Shown: positions 19,362 through 30,627 of the stretch, in pieces
Layout: the number at the start of each line of letters is the position of its first letter
How positions within the stretch are numbered: position 1 is the stretch's first letter
Assembly (NCBI GenBank): GCA_020796225.1
Contig: CM036762.1
Span: 13,132,414-13,196,413, forward strand
From: Arion vulgaris
Taxonomy: Eukaryota > Mollusca > Gastropoda > Stylommatophora > Arionidae
Direction: 5' to 3'
DNA: 64,000 nt
Made by a program: the position numbers and the translations under genes
The notes under the pieces: model-generated
Databases searched by the model: none
Seen by the model: only the letters and a program-made list of their open reading frames with translations
What the model was told of the DNA's origin: nothing

Positions 19362-22300
19362 CCACCTACCCACTATATTCTCCCTAACCTACTTTACTCC
19401 ACCTACCTTCTATATTCTACCTAACCTACTTTACTCCACCTACCTTCTATATTCTACCTAGCCTACTTTACTCCACCTACCTTCTATATTCTACCTAACC
19501 TACTTTACTCCACCTACCTTCTATATTCTACCTAACCTACTCCACCTACCTTCTATATTCTACCTAACCTACTCCACCTACCTTCTATATTCTCCCTAGC
19601 CTACTTTACTCCACCTACCTTCTATATTCTACCTAACCTACTCCACCTACCTTCTATATTCTACCTAACCTACTCCACCTACCTTCTATATTCTACCTAA
19701 CCTACTCCACCTACCTTCTATATTCTCCTAGCCTACTTTACTCCACCTACTCTATATTCTACCAACCTACTCCACCTACCTTCTATATTCTCCCTAACCT
19801 ACTCCACCTACCTTCTATATTCTACCTAACCTACTCCACCTACCTTCTATATTCTACCTAACCTACTCCACCTACCTTCTATATTCTACCTAACCTACTC
19901 CACCTACCTTCTATATTCTCCCTAACCTACTCCACCTACCTTCTATATTCTACCTAACCTACTCCACCTACCTTCTATATTCTACCTAACCTACTCCACC
20001 TACCTTCTATATTCTACCTAACCTACTTTACTCCACCTACCTTCTATATTCTACCTAACCTACTTTACTCCACCTACCTTCTATATTCTACCTAACCTAC
20101 TTTACTCCACCTACCTTCTATATTCTACCTAACCTACTTTACTCCACCTACCTTCTATATTCTACCTAACCTACTCCACCTACCTTCTATATTCTACCTA
20201 GCCTACTCCACCTACCTTCTATATTCTACCTAACCTACTCCACCTACCTTCTATATTCTACCTAACCTACTCCACCTACCTTCTATATTCTCCCTAACCT
20301 ACTCCACCTACCTTCTATATTCTACCTAACCTACTCCACCTACCTTCTATATTCTCCCTAACCTACTCCACCTACCTTCTATATTCTCCCAACCTACTCC
20401 ACCTACCTTCTATATTCTCCCTAACCTACTCCACCTACCTTCTATATTCTCCCTAACCTACTCCACCTACCTTCTATATTCTACCTAACCTACTCCCCTA
20501 CCTTCTATATTCTACCTAACCTACTCCACCTACCTTCTATATTCTACCTAACCTACTCCACCTACCTTCTATATTCTACCTAACCTACTTTACTCCACCT
20601 ACCTTCTATATTCTACCTAACCTACTCCACCTACCTTCTATATTCTCCCTAACCTACTCCACCTACCTTCTATATTCTCCTAACCTACTCCACCTACCTT
20701 CTATATTCTACCTAACCTACTCCACCTACCTTCTATATTCTACCTAGCCTACTCCACCTACCTTCTATATTCTACCTAACCTACTCCACCTACCTTCTAT
20801 ATTCTACCTAACCTACTCCACCTACCTTCTAAATTCTACCTAAACTACTCCACCTACCTTCTATATTCTACCTAACCTACTCCACCTACCTTCTATATTC
20901 TACCTAACCTACTCCACCTACCTTCTATATTCTACCTAACCTACTCCACCTACCTTCTATATTCTACCTAACCTACTCCACCTACCTTCTATATTCTACC
21001 TAACCTACTCCACCTACCTTCTATATTCTACCTAACCTACTCCACCTACCTTCTATATTCTACCTAACCTACTCCACCTACCTTCTATATTCTACCTAAC
21101 CTACTCCCCTACCTTCTATATTCTACCTAACCTACTCCACCTACCTTCTATATTCTACCTAACCTACTCCACCTACCTTCTATATTCTACCTAACCTACT
21201 CCACCTACCTTCTATATTCTACCTAACCTACTCCACCTACCTTCTATACTCCACCTAACCTACTCCACCTACCTTCTATATTCTACCTAACCTACTCCAC
21301 CTACCTTCTATACTCCACCTAACCTACTCCACCTACCTTCTATATTCTACCTAACCTACTCCACCTACCTTCTATATTCTACCTAACCTACTCCACCTAC
21401 CTTCTATATTCTACCTAACCTACTCCACCTACCTTCTATATTCTACCTAACCTACTCCACCTACCTTCTATACTCCACCTAACCTACTCCACCTACCTTC
21501 TATATTCTACCTAACCTACTCCACCTACCTTCTATACTCCACCTAACCTACTCCACCTACCTTCTATATTCTACCTAACCTACTCCACCCACCTTCTATA
21601 TTCTACCTAACCTACTCCACCTACCTTCTATATTCTACCTAACCTACTCCACCTACATTCTATATTCTACCTAACCTACTCCACCTACCTTCTATATTCT
21701 ACCTAACCTACTCCACCTACCTTCTATATTCTACCTAACCTACTCCACCTACCTTCTATATTCTACCTAACCTACTCCACCTACCTTCTATATTCTACCT
21801 AACCTACTCCACCTACCTTCTATATTCTACCTAACCTACTCCCCTACCTTCTATATTCTACCTAACCTACTCCACCTACCTTCTATATTCTACCTAACCT
21901 ACTCCACCTACCTTCTATATTCTACCTAACCTACTCCACCTACCTTCTATATTCTACCTAACCTACTCCACCTACCTTCTATACTCCACCTAACCTACTC
22001 CACCTACCTTCTATATTCTACCTAACCTACTCCACCTACCTTCTATATTCTACCTAACCTACTCCACCTACCTTCTATATTCTACCTAACCTACTCCACC
22101 TACCTTATATACTCCACCTAACCTACTCCACCTACCTTCTATATTCTACCTAACCTACTCCACCTACCTTCTATACTCCACCTAACCTACTCCACCTACC
22201 TTCTATATTCTACCTAACCTACTCCACCTACCTTCTATATTCTACCTAACCTACTCCACCTACCTTCTATATTCTACCTAACCTACTCCACCTACCTTCT

Positions 22301-23050
22301 ATATTCTACCTAACCTACTCCACCTACCTTCTGTACTCCACCTAACCTACTCCACCTACCTTCTATATTCTACCTAACCTACTCCACCTACCTTCTATAC
22401 TCCACCTAACCTACTCCACCTACCTTCTATATTCTACCTAACCTACTCCACCTACCTTCTATATTCTACCTAACCTACTCCACCTACCTTCTATATTCTA
22501 CCTAACCTACTCCACCTACCTTCTATATTCTACATAACCTACTCCACCTACCTTCTATATTCTACCTAACCTACTCCACCTACCTTCTATATTCTACCTA
22601 ACCTACTCCCCTACCTTCTATATTCTACCTAACCTACTCCACCTACCTTCTATATTCTACCTAACCTACTCCACCTACCTTCTATATTCTACCTAACCTA
22701 CTCCACCTACCTTCTATATTCTACCTAACCTACTCCACCTACCTTCTATATTCTACCTAACCTACTCCACCTACCTTCTATACTCCACCTAACCTACTCC
22801 ACCTACCTTCTATATTCTACCTAACCTACTCCACCTACCTTCTATATTCTACCTAACCTACTCCACCTACCTTCTATATTCTACCTAACCTACTCCACCT
22901 ACCTTCTATATTCTACCTAACCTACTCCACCTACCTTATATACTCCACCTAACCTACTCCACCTACCTTCTATATTCTACCTAACCTACTCCACCTACCT
23001 TCTATATTCTACCTAACCTACTCCACCTACCTTCTATACTCCACCTACCC
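19362..23050. repeat. 3.7-kb satellite of a 32-bp unit, ~113 copies
   Basis: The unit is CTCCACCTACCTTCTATATT followed by CTACCTAACCTA. A 36-bp variant carries an extra TTTA in the left part and near 20040-20140. A third variant reads TATACTCCACC for TATATTCTACC and recurs in the right half, hinting at higher-order structure. The plus strand is almost G-free. The complement has about five GG pairs per unit. Confidence 0.95.
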
Positions 23051-23224
23051 TTTCATATCTACTCTGAACTAGAGTACCACATCAACCACTATATCCTCAT
23101 TAACTTGTCCTATACAACCATCACGCACAAAGGCCATTGTCTTTCGTAATTTAGAACACCATCTCCTATATAAGCTCTAATCTTATTTGTGTACATTCCT
23201 TTCATTTTGAAAGTCTAGGCTAGC
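23051..23224. other. Unique edge of the satellite
   Basis: Array homology stops at about 23050. What follows has no identified feature. Confidence 0.5.
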
Positions 23225-23330
23225 TCTGAAGTCGGAGAAGGCAAGCATGTATGTTGGGGGACACTGATAATAAGGAAAGCATGCCTTCACGCAAAAATCA
23301 GTCTGGAGCGCCATACTAGGCGCCCTGACT
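23225..23330 (+). mobile_element. SINE-like family S9 fragment
   Basis: GGAAAGCATGCCTTCACGCA and AAAATCAGTC recur at 44990-45040, and a diverged form is at 25430. Confidence 0.45.
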
Positions 23331-23344
23331 ACGCCTGAGTTCAT

Positions 23345-23605
23345 AGCAGACAAACCGCACGAGTGGTTACCGGGGCCCAAATTTGGGGTGCAAAGAATAG
23401 AACCACTGTTACCTGCCATGCATGTCGTAAGAGGTGACTAATCAGGTTTGGCTGAAATCGGATGCAAGTGTCCTAAACGTGTAGAAGTCTATGCGTTTAG
23501 GAGCCTACAAACCAATGTGCAACGTATACACGTTCTTGGCAAAGATCAAACATATCACAAAGAGTGATTAAAATTGGTTGTAAAAACGAACGCAAAGAAG
23601 AAGAA
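23345..23605 (+). mobile_element. SINE family S2
   Basis: Complete copy: CACGAGTGGTTACCGGGGCC head, core GCATGTCGTAAGAGGTGACT, 3' end GAACGCAAAGAAGAAGAAG. A second AAG run at 23620 looks like a slippage duplicate of the tail. Confidence 0.85.
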
Positions 23606-23639
23606 GAAGACAGCAGACAAACGCAAGAAGAAGAAGAAA

Positions 23640-23964
23640 GTCTGATTTTTAACTTTTTGTTAATCCTGGGCCAGTTCTCCTAAAAAACAAATTATAATAT
23701 AATTTGAACAACTTCTTTGTTGTCCAATCGTTCATTTTATTTGATCAGTGGCTCAAATTCTCCATGAAATTTATTCTGGTTGGGTTGTGCTGCTCTTTCT
23801 GCGTCAGAAACGATGCTCTTAAAGTTGCTTTCATGTCATCCATGAAATCATGTTCCGGAAGCTTTGAGAGATAATGAAAAATCGAAGAATTTGAAATATG
23901 CTAATAGGGAAAATGATTAATGATGTGTGGATTAAGGGGTTGTAATCTGTAAAGGTTATTGTTA
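23640..23964. other. No feature recognised
   Basis: No ORF, no known repeat. Confidence 0.5.
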
Positions 23965-24011
23965 GAACATATGCGAGCGCCGAGATAGAGGGGTGGTTAG
24001 TGTACTCACTT

Positions 24012-24224
24012 GCTCGTCTGCCCAGCGTGTTCGTAGCGCGTTGGGACTACGGGTGACTATCCCTCTGTGTGTGCGGGTTTAATTCCGCGGGAGGGCAAAA
24101 AGCCACATATTCCCCAGATTTACGGTGTTCGTGGCACAGAACCGAAGGGTTACGATGTCCATGGCACCGAGCCGAAGAGCTGAAAAGCTCAAGTGCTTCT
24201 GGATCAAAAAAAAAAAAAAAAAGG
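24012..24224 (+). mobile_element. SINE S1 nested in S8
   Basis: Flanked by the perfect 10-bp TSD GTACTCACTT at 24002-24011 and 24225-24234. The copy is full length with a 17-bp A-run tail. Confidence 0.9.
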
Positions 24225-24328
24225 GTACTCACTTCAGAGGAGCAAGGTCCGGGTTTAATTCCACGGTGGGTGTGGCACTTTTTCTGATCGTAATGTTTCT
24301 CAGGTCGACCCAAACTCAATTGATTTCC

Positions 24329-24573
24329 TTCTTCTTCTTCTTCGAACGCTCCATATCGATCACTTGTTAACCACTCTTTGTGATTTGTATGTGATTCGAG
24401 CCTAATAACTATTGTATTCTGTCAATTTTGCGTCTACAAGTAGACCAGCAAATCCGATTTTTGTGACGCTTTTTATTTATTAGGGTAGCTTCCTAACTCA
24501 TTCCCCTCTTACCTTGTTGGTCGCAGTATTACTATTCTCTGCTTCCTTTCCTGATGTCGGCAACACAGGGACG
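24329..24573 (-). mobile_element. SINE S3 nested in S8
   Basis: Flanked by AATTGATTTCC (24318-24328) and AATTGGATTCC (24574-24584). The AAG tail is at the left. The core is more diverged than in other S3 copies. Confidence 0.8.
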
Positions 24574-24627
24574 AATTGGATTCCAGAAAAGCACTCATAG
24601 CATCCATTGTGTGCCAAAAGTCAATGT

Positions 24628-24839
24628 TTTTTGTGGGTTTTTCCCGATCCAGAAGCACTTGAGCTTTTTCAGCTCTTCGGCTCGGTGCCATGGACATCGT
24701 AACCCTTCGGTTCGGTGCCACGAACACCGTAAATCTGGGGAATTTGTGGCTTTTTCTACCATCCCGCTGAATTGCACCAGCACACACAGAGGGATAGTCA
24801 CCCGTAGTCCAACGCGCTACGAACACGCTGGGCAGACGG
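24628..24839 (-). mobile_element. SINE S1 nested in S8
   Basis: Flanked by GCCAAAAGTCAATGT (24613-24627) and GCCAAAAGCCAATGT (24840-24854), a 15-bp TSD with one mismatch. The 111-codon minus ORF and 100-codon plus ORF here are read-throughs of SINE sequence. Confidence 0.9.
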
Positions 24840-25004
24840 GCCAAAAGCCAATGTAAAATTCTGACCTACTACCGTATTCACCACATATACCTCATGGTAT
24901 GAGCAAGTTTTTCTTTACTTTTCATTACTTAGAACATATCGCAAAATATTAATACGACTTTACCGAACAGGAACAATATCAGGCAAGAGAGAGCTATCAA
25001 TGTC

Positions 25005-25215
25005 TATGCCCGCCTGTCCAGCGTGTTCGTAGCGCGTTGGACGACGGGTAACAAGCTCCCTGTGAGTGTGGCTCAATTCCGCGGACTGGCAGAAAAGCCA
25101 CAGGTTCACCAGATTTACGATGTTCGTGGCACTGAACCGAAGAGTTAGGATGTCCATGGCACCAAGCCGAAGAGCTGAAAGTTCAAGTGCTTCTGGATCG
25201 GGAAGGGAAAAAAAA
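25005..25215 (+). mobile_element. SINE family S1
   Basis: GCCTGTCCAGCGTGTTCGTA head, box B GGCTCAATTCC, end TTCTGGATCGGGAAGGG plus A-run. The 123-codon minus ORF is its shadow. Confidence 0.85.
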
Positions 25216-25384
25216 TCCATGTCTGATAGTGTATTTGAGTTTGGTGGTAGATTGCAGTCTGTAAAGTAACAGATGACATTTCCCCGTTGCCTTTCAGACT
25301 TTGGGAATGAAATGCCCGTCCCTTGATACATATTTTTAGATCCTAGTTTGCAGGAAGTAGAAAAGTCAGATTACCATCAGACAG

Positions 25385-25515
25385 TGCACCCCAAAGAGCA
25401 ATGCTGCTCGATACAATGGGTATAAAGCAAAAGGCCTGCACGCAAAAGATGGACCTCAGAGATAACAGAGGCGACGATAGAGACTATATACGAAGCGCAT
25501 ACTAGGCCCGTTTTA
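25385..25515 (+). mobile_element. S9-like fragment
   Basis: GCCTGCACGCAAAAGATGGA and a downstream GCGCATACTAGGC resemble the S9 pieces at 23270-23315. Only weak similarity remains. Confidence 0.35.
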
Positions 25516-25954
25516 GAAATCTCTTCCTGACCTGACGCTGTGAGGCATACAGGATTCGAGAAAGAAAGAAAGGTCAGTTCCTTTCCTCAGGTGTAGAACC
25601 GAGTGTAGAATTGAACCCACAACCATAGAGAGTCCAAGACGATAGATGAACGCTTATGCATCACGCTAATATGTCCATTGCAGTCTACAAGTTAAAATTA
25701 CAATAAACACAGTGTTAAGTTTCACGGTGTACAGCTACTGCAAATTTGAAATAGAAAAGTTAGTCAAACCAGGAAGTAAAATGAAAAACTAGCTGTCCAT
25801 ATAGAATGACACGTATAAATCTTCAATCTATTTTAGCTTGCCGAAAGTGTCAATTTAAGAATAAATTATATTTTAGTATTGGCGATAATTATGAAATGTT
25901 CCTAAATCCAGAAGGTCGAGTCCCTTTTTCAGCGTGTGGGACCTTCGCCTCCGA

Positions 25955-26314
25955 CAATATACGGGCCGGTGTGTTGATCAGACAATATACGGGCCGGTGT
26001 GTTGATCAGACAATATACGGGCCGGTGTGTTGATCATACAATATACGGGCCGGTGTGTTGATCAGACAATATACGGGCCGGTGTGTTGATCAGACAATAT
26101 ACGGGCCGGTGTGTTGATCAGACAATATACGGGCCGGTGTGTTGATCAGACAATATACGGGCCGGTGTGTTGATCATACAATATACGGGCCGGTGTGTTG
26201 ATCATACAATATACGGGCCGGTGTGTTGATCAGACAATATACGGGCCGGTGTGTTGATCATACAATATACGGGCCGGTGTGTTGATCATACAATATACGG
26301 GCCGGTGTGTTGAG
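25955..26314 (+). repeat. 28-bp tandem repeat, ~13 copies
   Basis: Unit ACAATATACGGGCCGGTGTG plus TTGATCAK. Units differ almost only at one G/T site (GATCAGAC or GATCATAC), in the order G G T G G G G T T G T T. This near-identity implies recent expansion. Confidence 0.95.
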
Positions 26315-26689
26315 GAAGAATTCTAGGAAATAAGACCCACAATTGTCGTGTTATCCTTGCATTCCAGTATTGTCGTATATAGATTAATTCATTTAAAAAC
26401 AACACAACATACTAAATCAAAGTTATATTATGTTGTAAATTCAGTTTAACACTAAGAAATATCAGTATTATTGACATTTTTCATCAATAAATAACCATAG
26501 GCTCGTAGACTTTTGTAAAATAGGAAAAAAAAAGCGTAAAGTGTTCTATCAATCATATACAAAAACCAGCCCACTTTAAACAGGTATTTTCTATTTCTCA
26601 TCTGAGCTAGTCTGCCGTATGTTACCGGGACCATGGTTGGACTTAGTCTTAATCGCACAAGAAATTGAAAACATATTAACTGATTCTTG

Positions 26690-27237
26690 AAAGTACTTCA
26701 CTACCAACTGAATTTCACAGAAAATGAAAGTACTTCACTACCCACTGAGTTTCACAGAAAATGAAAGTACTTCACTACCCACTGAGTTTCACAGAAAATG
26801 AAAGTACTTCACTACCAACTGAGTTTCACAGAAAATGAAAGTACTTCACTACCAACTGAGTTTCACAGAAAATGAAAGTACTTCACTACCAACTGAGTTT
26901 CACAGAAAATGAAAGTACTTCACTACCCACTGAGTTTCACAGAAAATGAAAGTACTTCACTACCCACTGAGTTTCACAGAAAATGAAAGTACTTCACTAC
27001 CAACTGAGTTTCACAGAAAATGAAAGTACTTCACTACCAACTGAGTTTCACAGAAAATGAAAGTACTTCACTACCCACTGAGTTTCACAGAAAATGAAAG
27101 TACTTCGCTACCAACTGAGTTTCACAGAAAATGAAAGTACTTCACTACCCACTGAGTTTCACAGAAAATGAAAGTACTTCACTACCCACTGAGTTTCACA
27201 GAAAATGAAAGTACTTCACTACCCACTGAGTTTCACA
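26690..27237 (+). repeat. 37-bp tandem repeat, ~15 copies
   Basis: Unit GAAAGTACTTCACTACCMAC plus TGAGTTTCACAGAAAAT. The main variable site is CCC or CCA in the CTACCMAC stretch. The first copy (TGAATTTC) and one with TTCGCTACC carry single changes. Confidence 0.95.
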
Positions 27238-27329
27238 AATGTACAAAATAAGAAAAGGCTAAATAAGAAACATTTCATTTGATAAATATGTACAAGAAAC
27301 AAACTTCGGATAAAGACAAAAACAATCAA

Positions 27330-27480
27330 CGGATTGATGGAGCACTTCTTTGTTAATTGATAGGACCATTATCATTGTACTTCGGTGAATAGCCATATTG
27401 ACACCGATCGCATACTTGCATACAAAGATCTCATCGATAATGCACAAACTCGGTAGCACCGGCGAGAGTTCCTGGTGTAT
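27330..27480 (-). mobile_element. S10 fragment
   Basis: TTAATTGATAGGACCATTAT is the complement of the S10 3' end. It is followed by ATTGTACTTCGGTGAATAGC and AAGATCTCATCG, as in 54355-54440. Confidence 0.55.
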
Positions 27481-27729
27481 TTTTTTCAGATCGTGAAAAG
27501 CTTAATTAAATGTTAATCTGTTTAATGAAGTATCACGCCGTAAGATAATTTCAGTAAAGAGTGTCACCAACTTATTGTCAGGTCCTAGACATATAACATC
27601 CAGTGTTTGTTGTGTTCATTGTCAAATCTCTTGTTAAGTTAGTGTTGTGTGCCTAGCCAAATTTCTCAAAAATATTTGTATATCTCGGCTAAATATCATT
27701 AAAATATCTTGCTATCTGAAACATGTTAC

Positions 27730-28070
27730 GGAAGAGTTCTTCGTATATCTTGGACAGAGAAGAGAACAAATAGATCTATCCAGAAAGAACTCAAAGAAAA
27801 CTGGCTGATGCTACAAATAAGAAAGAGTTAACTGAGATATTTTGGACATATAAAAAGACATGAAGGGCTGAGAAGACCATCATGGAAGGAGGCATACCGG
27901 CAAAGAGAAGAAGAGGAAGACCACGGAAAAGATGGATTCAGGATGTAACTGATGGTATGAACATGACGGTTGCAGAGGCAAGACATATGGTCTATGAGAG
28001 AGAGAAATTACGAAGGACTGTTGGGGTGGCAAAGTTCTGATCAGGACAAGCTATTTGATGATGATCTAAA
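27730..28070 (+). pseudogene. LINE C-terminal fragment with (GAT)n tail
   Basis: Encodes RYFGHIKRHEGLRR, then after a frameshift GGIPAKRRRGRPRKRWIQDV and TDGMNMTVAEARHMVYEREK. These are the GHxxR, KRxRGRPRxRW and C-terminal helix blocks of a LINE ORF. The 3' end GACAAGCTATTTGATGATGA equals the complement of the left ends of the 1300, 10930 and 52951 copies. Confidence 0.75.
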
Positions 28071-28734
28071 ACATATTTCAGTTAAATATTTGGATAACAG
28101 CAAAATTCCAATATGTTGATATTTAAGCCAACATTTTATTTAAATATTTTGGAATCTAAGACAAATTTCACAAAACTGTTGAAGTGTCATAACCACGGTT
28201 CATTAACTTATTTTAAACGAAACTGCAGACATCAACATCGTATTGTCTGATTGATGCCAACAATTTATTTTTAGCATTGATGAAACGTAAATGAGTTGAA
28301 ATCACAGTACATTTCCCAGTCATCTTCACGCGTTACTTGTTTTATGTCATGCGTGGATAGTTAACATACACATTCCTTGCATTATTTGTATTGTGCTGGA
28401 CCGTTTGCTGGTTGACGTTGGTATGAGAGATATTCTATAGAAGCAATAGCGCGTGTTGTATATCATATTGTGGTATCCACGGATAGAATTTTATTTATTT
28501 GTTAAAACCGAACATTTACAAATACTACTGCTCATTCATAAAGATTCTGCTAGTGGTTACTAAACTGACGTCGTTGCACTCCAGACAGATCCATGGGTAC
28601 TCAGTCTCCCTCCCTTCCCCAGTTATCAAAAAGTCTTTGAGACTATATTTGAATTAAAGGAAATACTTAATTTTTTGTTTACATTTACGTACGATTTTAC
28701 TAATTATTTTGTAAATCTTTCTGTCCTTTTGTCT
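28071..28734. other. No gene seen
   Basis: AT-rich with no recognisable repeat or ORF. Confidence 0.5.
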
Positions 28735-28905
28735 ATAATCCTGTTTTGCTTCAAAGCGACATGTTAAAAAGAGATCAATAGAACGAGCTTTAGTGTGCGC
28801 TTCATAAACAATGTTTTCAGTCGCCTCTGCTATCTGTAGAGTCCACCTTTTCCGTAGACGGTCTATTGCTTTGTATCTACTGTATCGGAATAACATTGTT
28901 CACCG
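28735..28905 (-). repeat. Unidentified repeat also present at 51760
   Basis: AGAACGAGCTTTAGTGTGCG, CTTTGTATCTACTGTATCGG and AACATTGTTC are shared, diverged, with 51775-51910. The minus frame gives an 80-codon ORF rich in K and R (RYSRYKAIDRLRKRWTLQIA). It may be LINE-derived but I cannot assign it. Confidence 0.45.
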
Positions 28906-29094
28906 AAACGCACTGTTAATGAGGTATTATAAATATGCACAAAGTAATCTTAGACAGTTGGAGTAAGACAAATTAGGAAATAAATTAAAATAAAAGGACT
29001 GCAAAAAGGACTTCAGTAGGGTACACCATGGTACCAAAATGTTTCTTCTTTTTTCAATCAATAATATACTGTGTCCGGATCGAAGGTTGGCTGT

Positions 29095-29400
29095 AAAGGC
29101 TCTTAACGAGTTCTTGTCACTCGACCTGGCGATAACTCTACCAGACTTTTGTCTATTCTACTCCTGATGTTTCCCGGCTGACTGTTCATCTGTCTATCCC
29201 TTGATCTCTTTCTCCCTAACCTACATTCCATGATGGTTTTCAACAATGCCATGTCTGTTAATGTGACTAAAATATTCATTTGCCTAATTTCAATTTCTTT
29301 GAAGGGTTCTCTTCTCACTCCTAGTTGTTGACGTGCTTGTTGTCTTCTCTTTTCATGTTTCTCGCCCCGTAAACTGAAATTCCTCTATAATTCTGCTTGT
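29095..29400 (-). pseudogene. LINE C-terminal fragment
   Basis: The minus strand encodes NILVTLTDMALLKTIMECRL, GRKRSRDRQMNSQPGNI and DKSLVELSPGRV. It parallels the LINE order GHIxRHxSLxKTIxExxxxGxRxRGRP, W, then a helix with SLAEL. It has no tail that I can define. Confidence 0.5.
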
Positions 29401-29654
29401 TCATTGTCCACGTTTTTGCTCAATACAACAAGAATCAAGATACATAGCACTTTACTTACCCTTTTACATTAGCTTTTGTGTAATATTTTCCTATTACTTA
29501 TTTATTAGTTAATGAATGCTATTCTGCCTTTCTGTTGTAGATCCTAATATATGTTTTTTAATTGTTAGGTCCGTTGATACTAATTTGTTTTTTGGTTTGT
29601 ATATCGTTGTTGTAGATATATATATATATACATACATAACATGTGACCATTTCA

Positions 29655-29880
29655 ATAGGAGATGAAATAAGTAGGCTGGTCAAACACTAGTACCAAGAAG
29701 AAACAGAAGATAAAGTTGTGTTTGATATATTCTGAGAAGAAAGGATCAGAGAATCACAAAGCAGGCATTGAAGTAGGGATAAAATGGTTCAAGAAAGAGA
29801 GGTCGCTGTAGGGAAACCCTGAAACACACTTTACTGGGACAAGAAATATCGGACTCAATTCCATGAATGAGATTGGTCAA
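29655..29880 (+). pseudogene. LINE C-terminal fragment
   Basis: GGAGATGAAATAAGTAGGCTGGTC to AATTCCATGAATGAGATTGG follows the 15690-16020 copy base by base with many small deletions. It is cut by the S4 copy that starts at 29878. Confidence 0.65.
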
Positions 29881-30020
29881 CAAATAAACATTGCCAAAGT
29901 ATTAAGAGCTTCCGAATAAACAAATAGACAAACACAGGATTCGAACCACTTACTCATTTCTTGACACACATCGCCAAGCGCCATTTTAGAGCGTCTTACG
30001 AACACAACCAGCGATGAATG
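29878..30020 (-). mobile_element. SINE S4, left member of an inverted pair
   Basis: CAACAAATAAACATTGCCAA ... CACAGGATTCGAACCACTTA ... GTCTTACGAACACAACCAGC. The head end meets the next copy. Confidence 0.75.
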
Positions 30021-30225
30021 GCTCACTAGTTGTGTTCGTAAGGACGCTCGTATTGCTAGGCTAGGCGATGGGTGTCGTAAGAAATGAGGTTAAGTGGTTC
30101 GAATCCTTGCTGTTATTTGTTTTTCGAAGCTCTTACTACCTGTGCAATGTTTATTTGTTGATCATATTCGTTGCTTCCTCTGGGGTTCTTGCAAAAAAAC
30201 TCCTTGTTCTCATCTGGATGAGATT
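30021..30225 (+). mobile_element. SINE S4, right member of an inverted pair
   Basis: CTAGTTGTGTTCGTAAGGAC, box A region GCTAGGCTAGGCGATGGG, box B GTGGTTCGAATCC, body TTTATTTGTTGATCATATTC. It is joined head-to-head with the 29878 copy. Confidence 0.8.
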
Positions 30226-30312
30226 GGGAGAGTTGCTCTGGACAAAGCGTATGTAAAATATCCTGCAGACTCTATATAACGCAGACTCTATATAATATGC
30301 ATTACGAGAGGA
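30226..30312 (+). mobile_element. LINE 3' end fragment
   Basis: GAGAGTTGCTCTGGACAAAG corresponds to the ERVAQDRA codons. GCATTACGAGAGGAATATG is the 3' UTR end. A 19-bp direct duplication, GCAGACTCTATATAA, lies inside. Confidence 0.5.
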
Positions 30313-30339
30313 ATATGTTATATATATATATATACTATA

Positions 30340-30620
30340 TATATATGGAAGCCCGTATGCGTAGTTGTTAGTGAACTCGCTTCTCATGGCTAGTGGTCTG
30401 GGTTCAACTCCCGCAATGAGCGTGGAATTTTCCAGACCGCAACGGCTTCAGGTCGACCCAGCCTCAACTGGGTACCAGACATGCTCTGGGAAAGTAAAGG
30501 CGGCCGCGTGATGCTGACCACATCACCCATCGTTGCCGACGGTCAATGAAAAATACAGACCTACACTGTTTTCCCTATATGCCACGAGGTATGAAAGGGT
30601 TCCTTTACTTTTTACTTATA
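30340..30620 (+). mobile_element. SINE family S8, intact copy
   Basis: tRNA-like head GCGTAGTTGTTAGTGAACTC, box B TCTGGGTTCAACTCCCGC. The body contains CAGGTCGACCCAGCCTCAAC and CGCGTGATGCTGACCACATC, and the end is CACGAGGTATGAAAGGGTTC. Confidence 0.8.
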
Positions 30621-30627
30621 TATATAT

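Larger units (their letters stand above)
23965..24930 (+). mobile_element. SINE family S8 interrupted by three SINEs
   Basis: The head GAGGGGTGGTTAGTGTACTC (23977), box B GTCCGGGTTTAATTCCACGG (24248), middle CAGGTCGACCCAAACTCAAT (24301) and 3' end TACCTCATGGTATGAGCAAG (24889) are in the order of the intact copy at 30340. They are separated by S1 (24012), S3 (24329) and S1 (24628). Confidence 0.8.
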
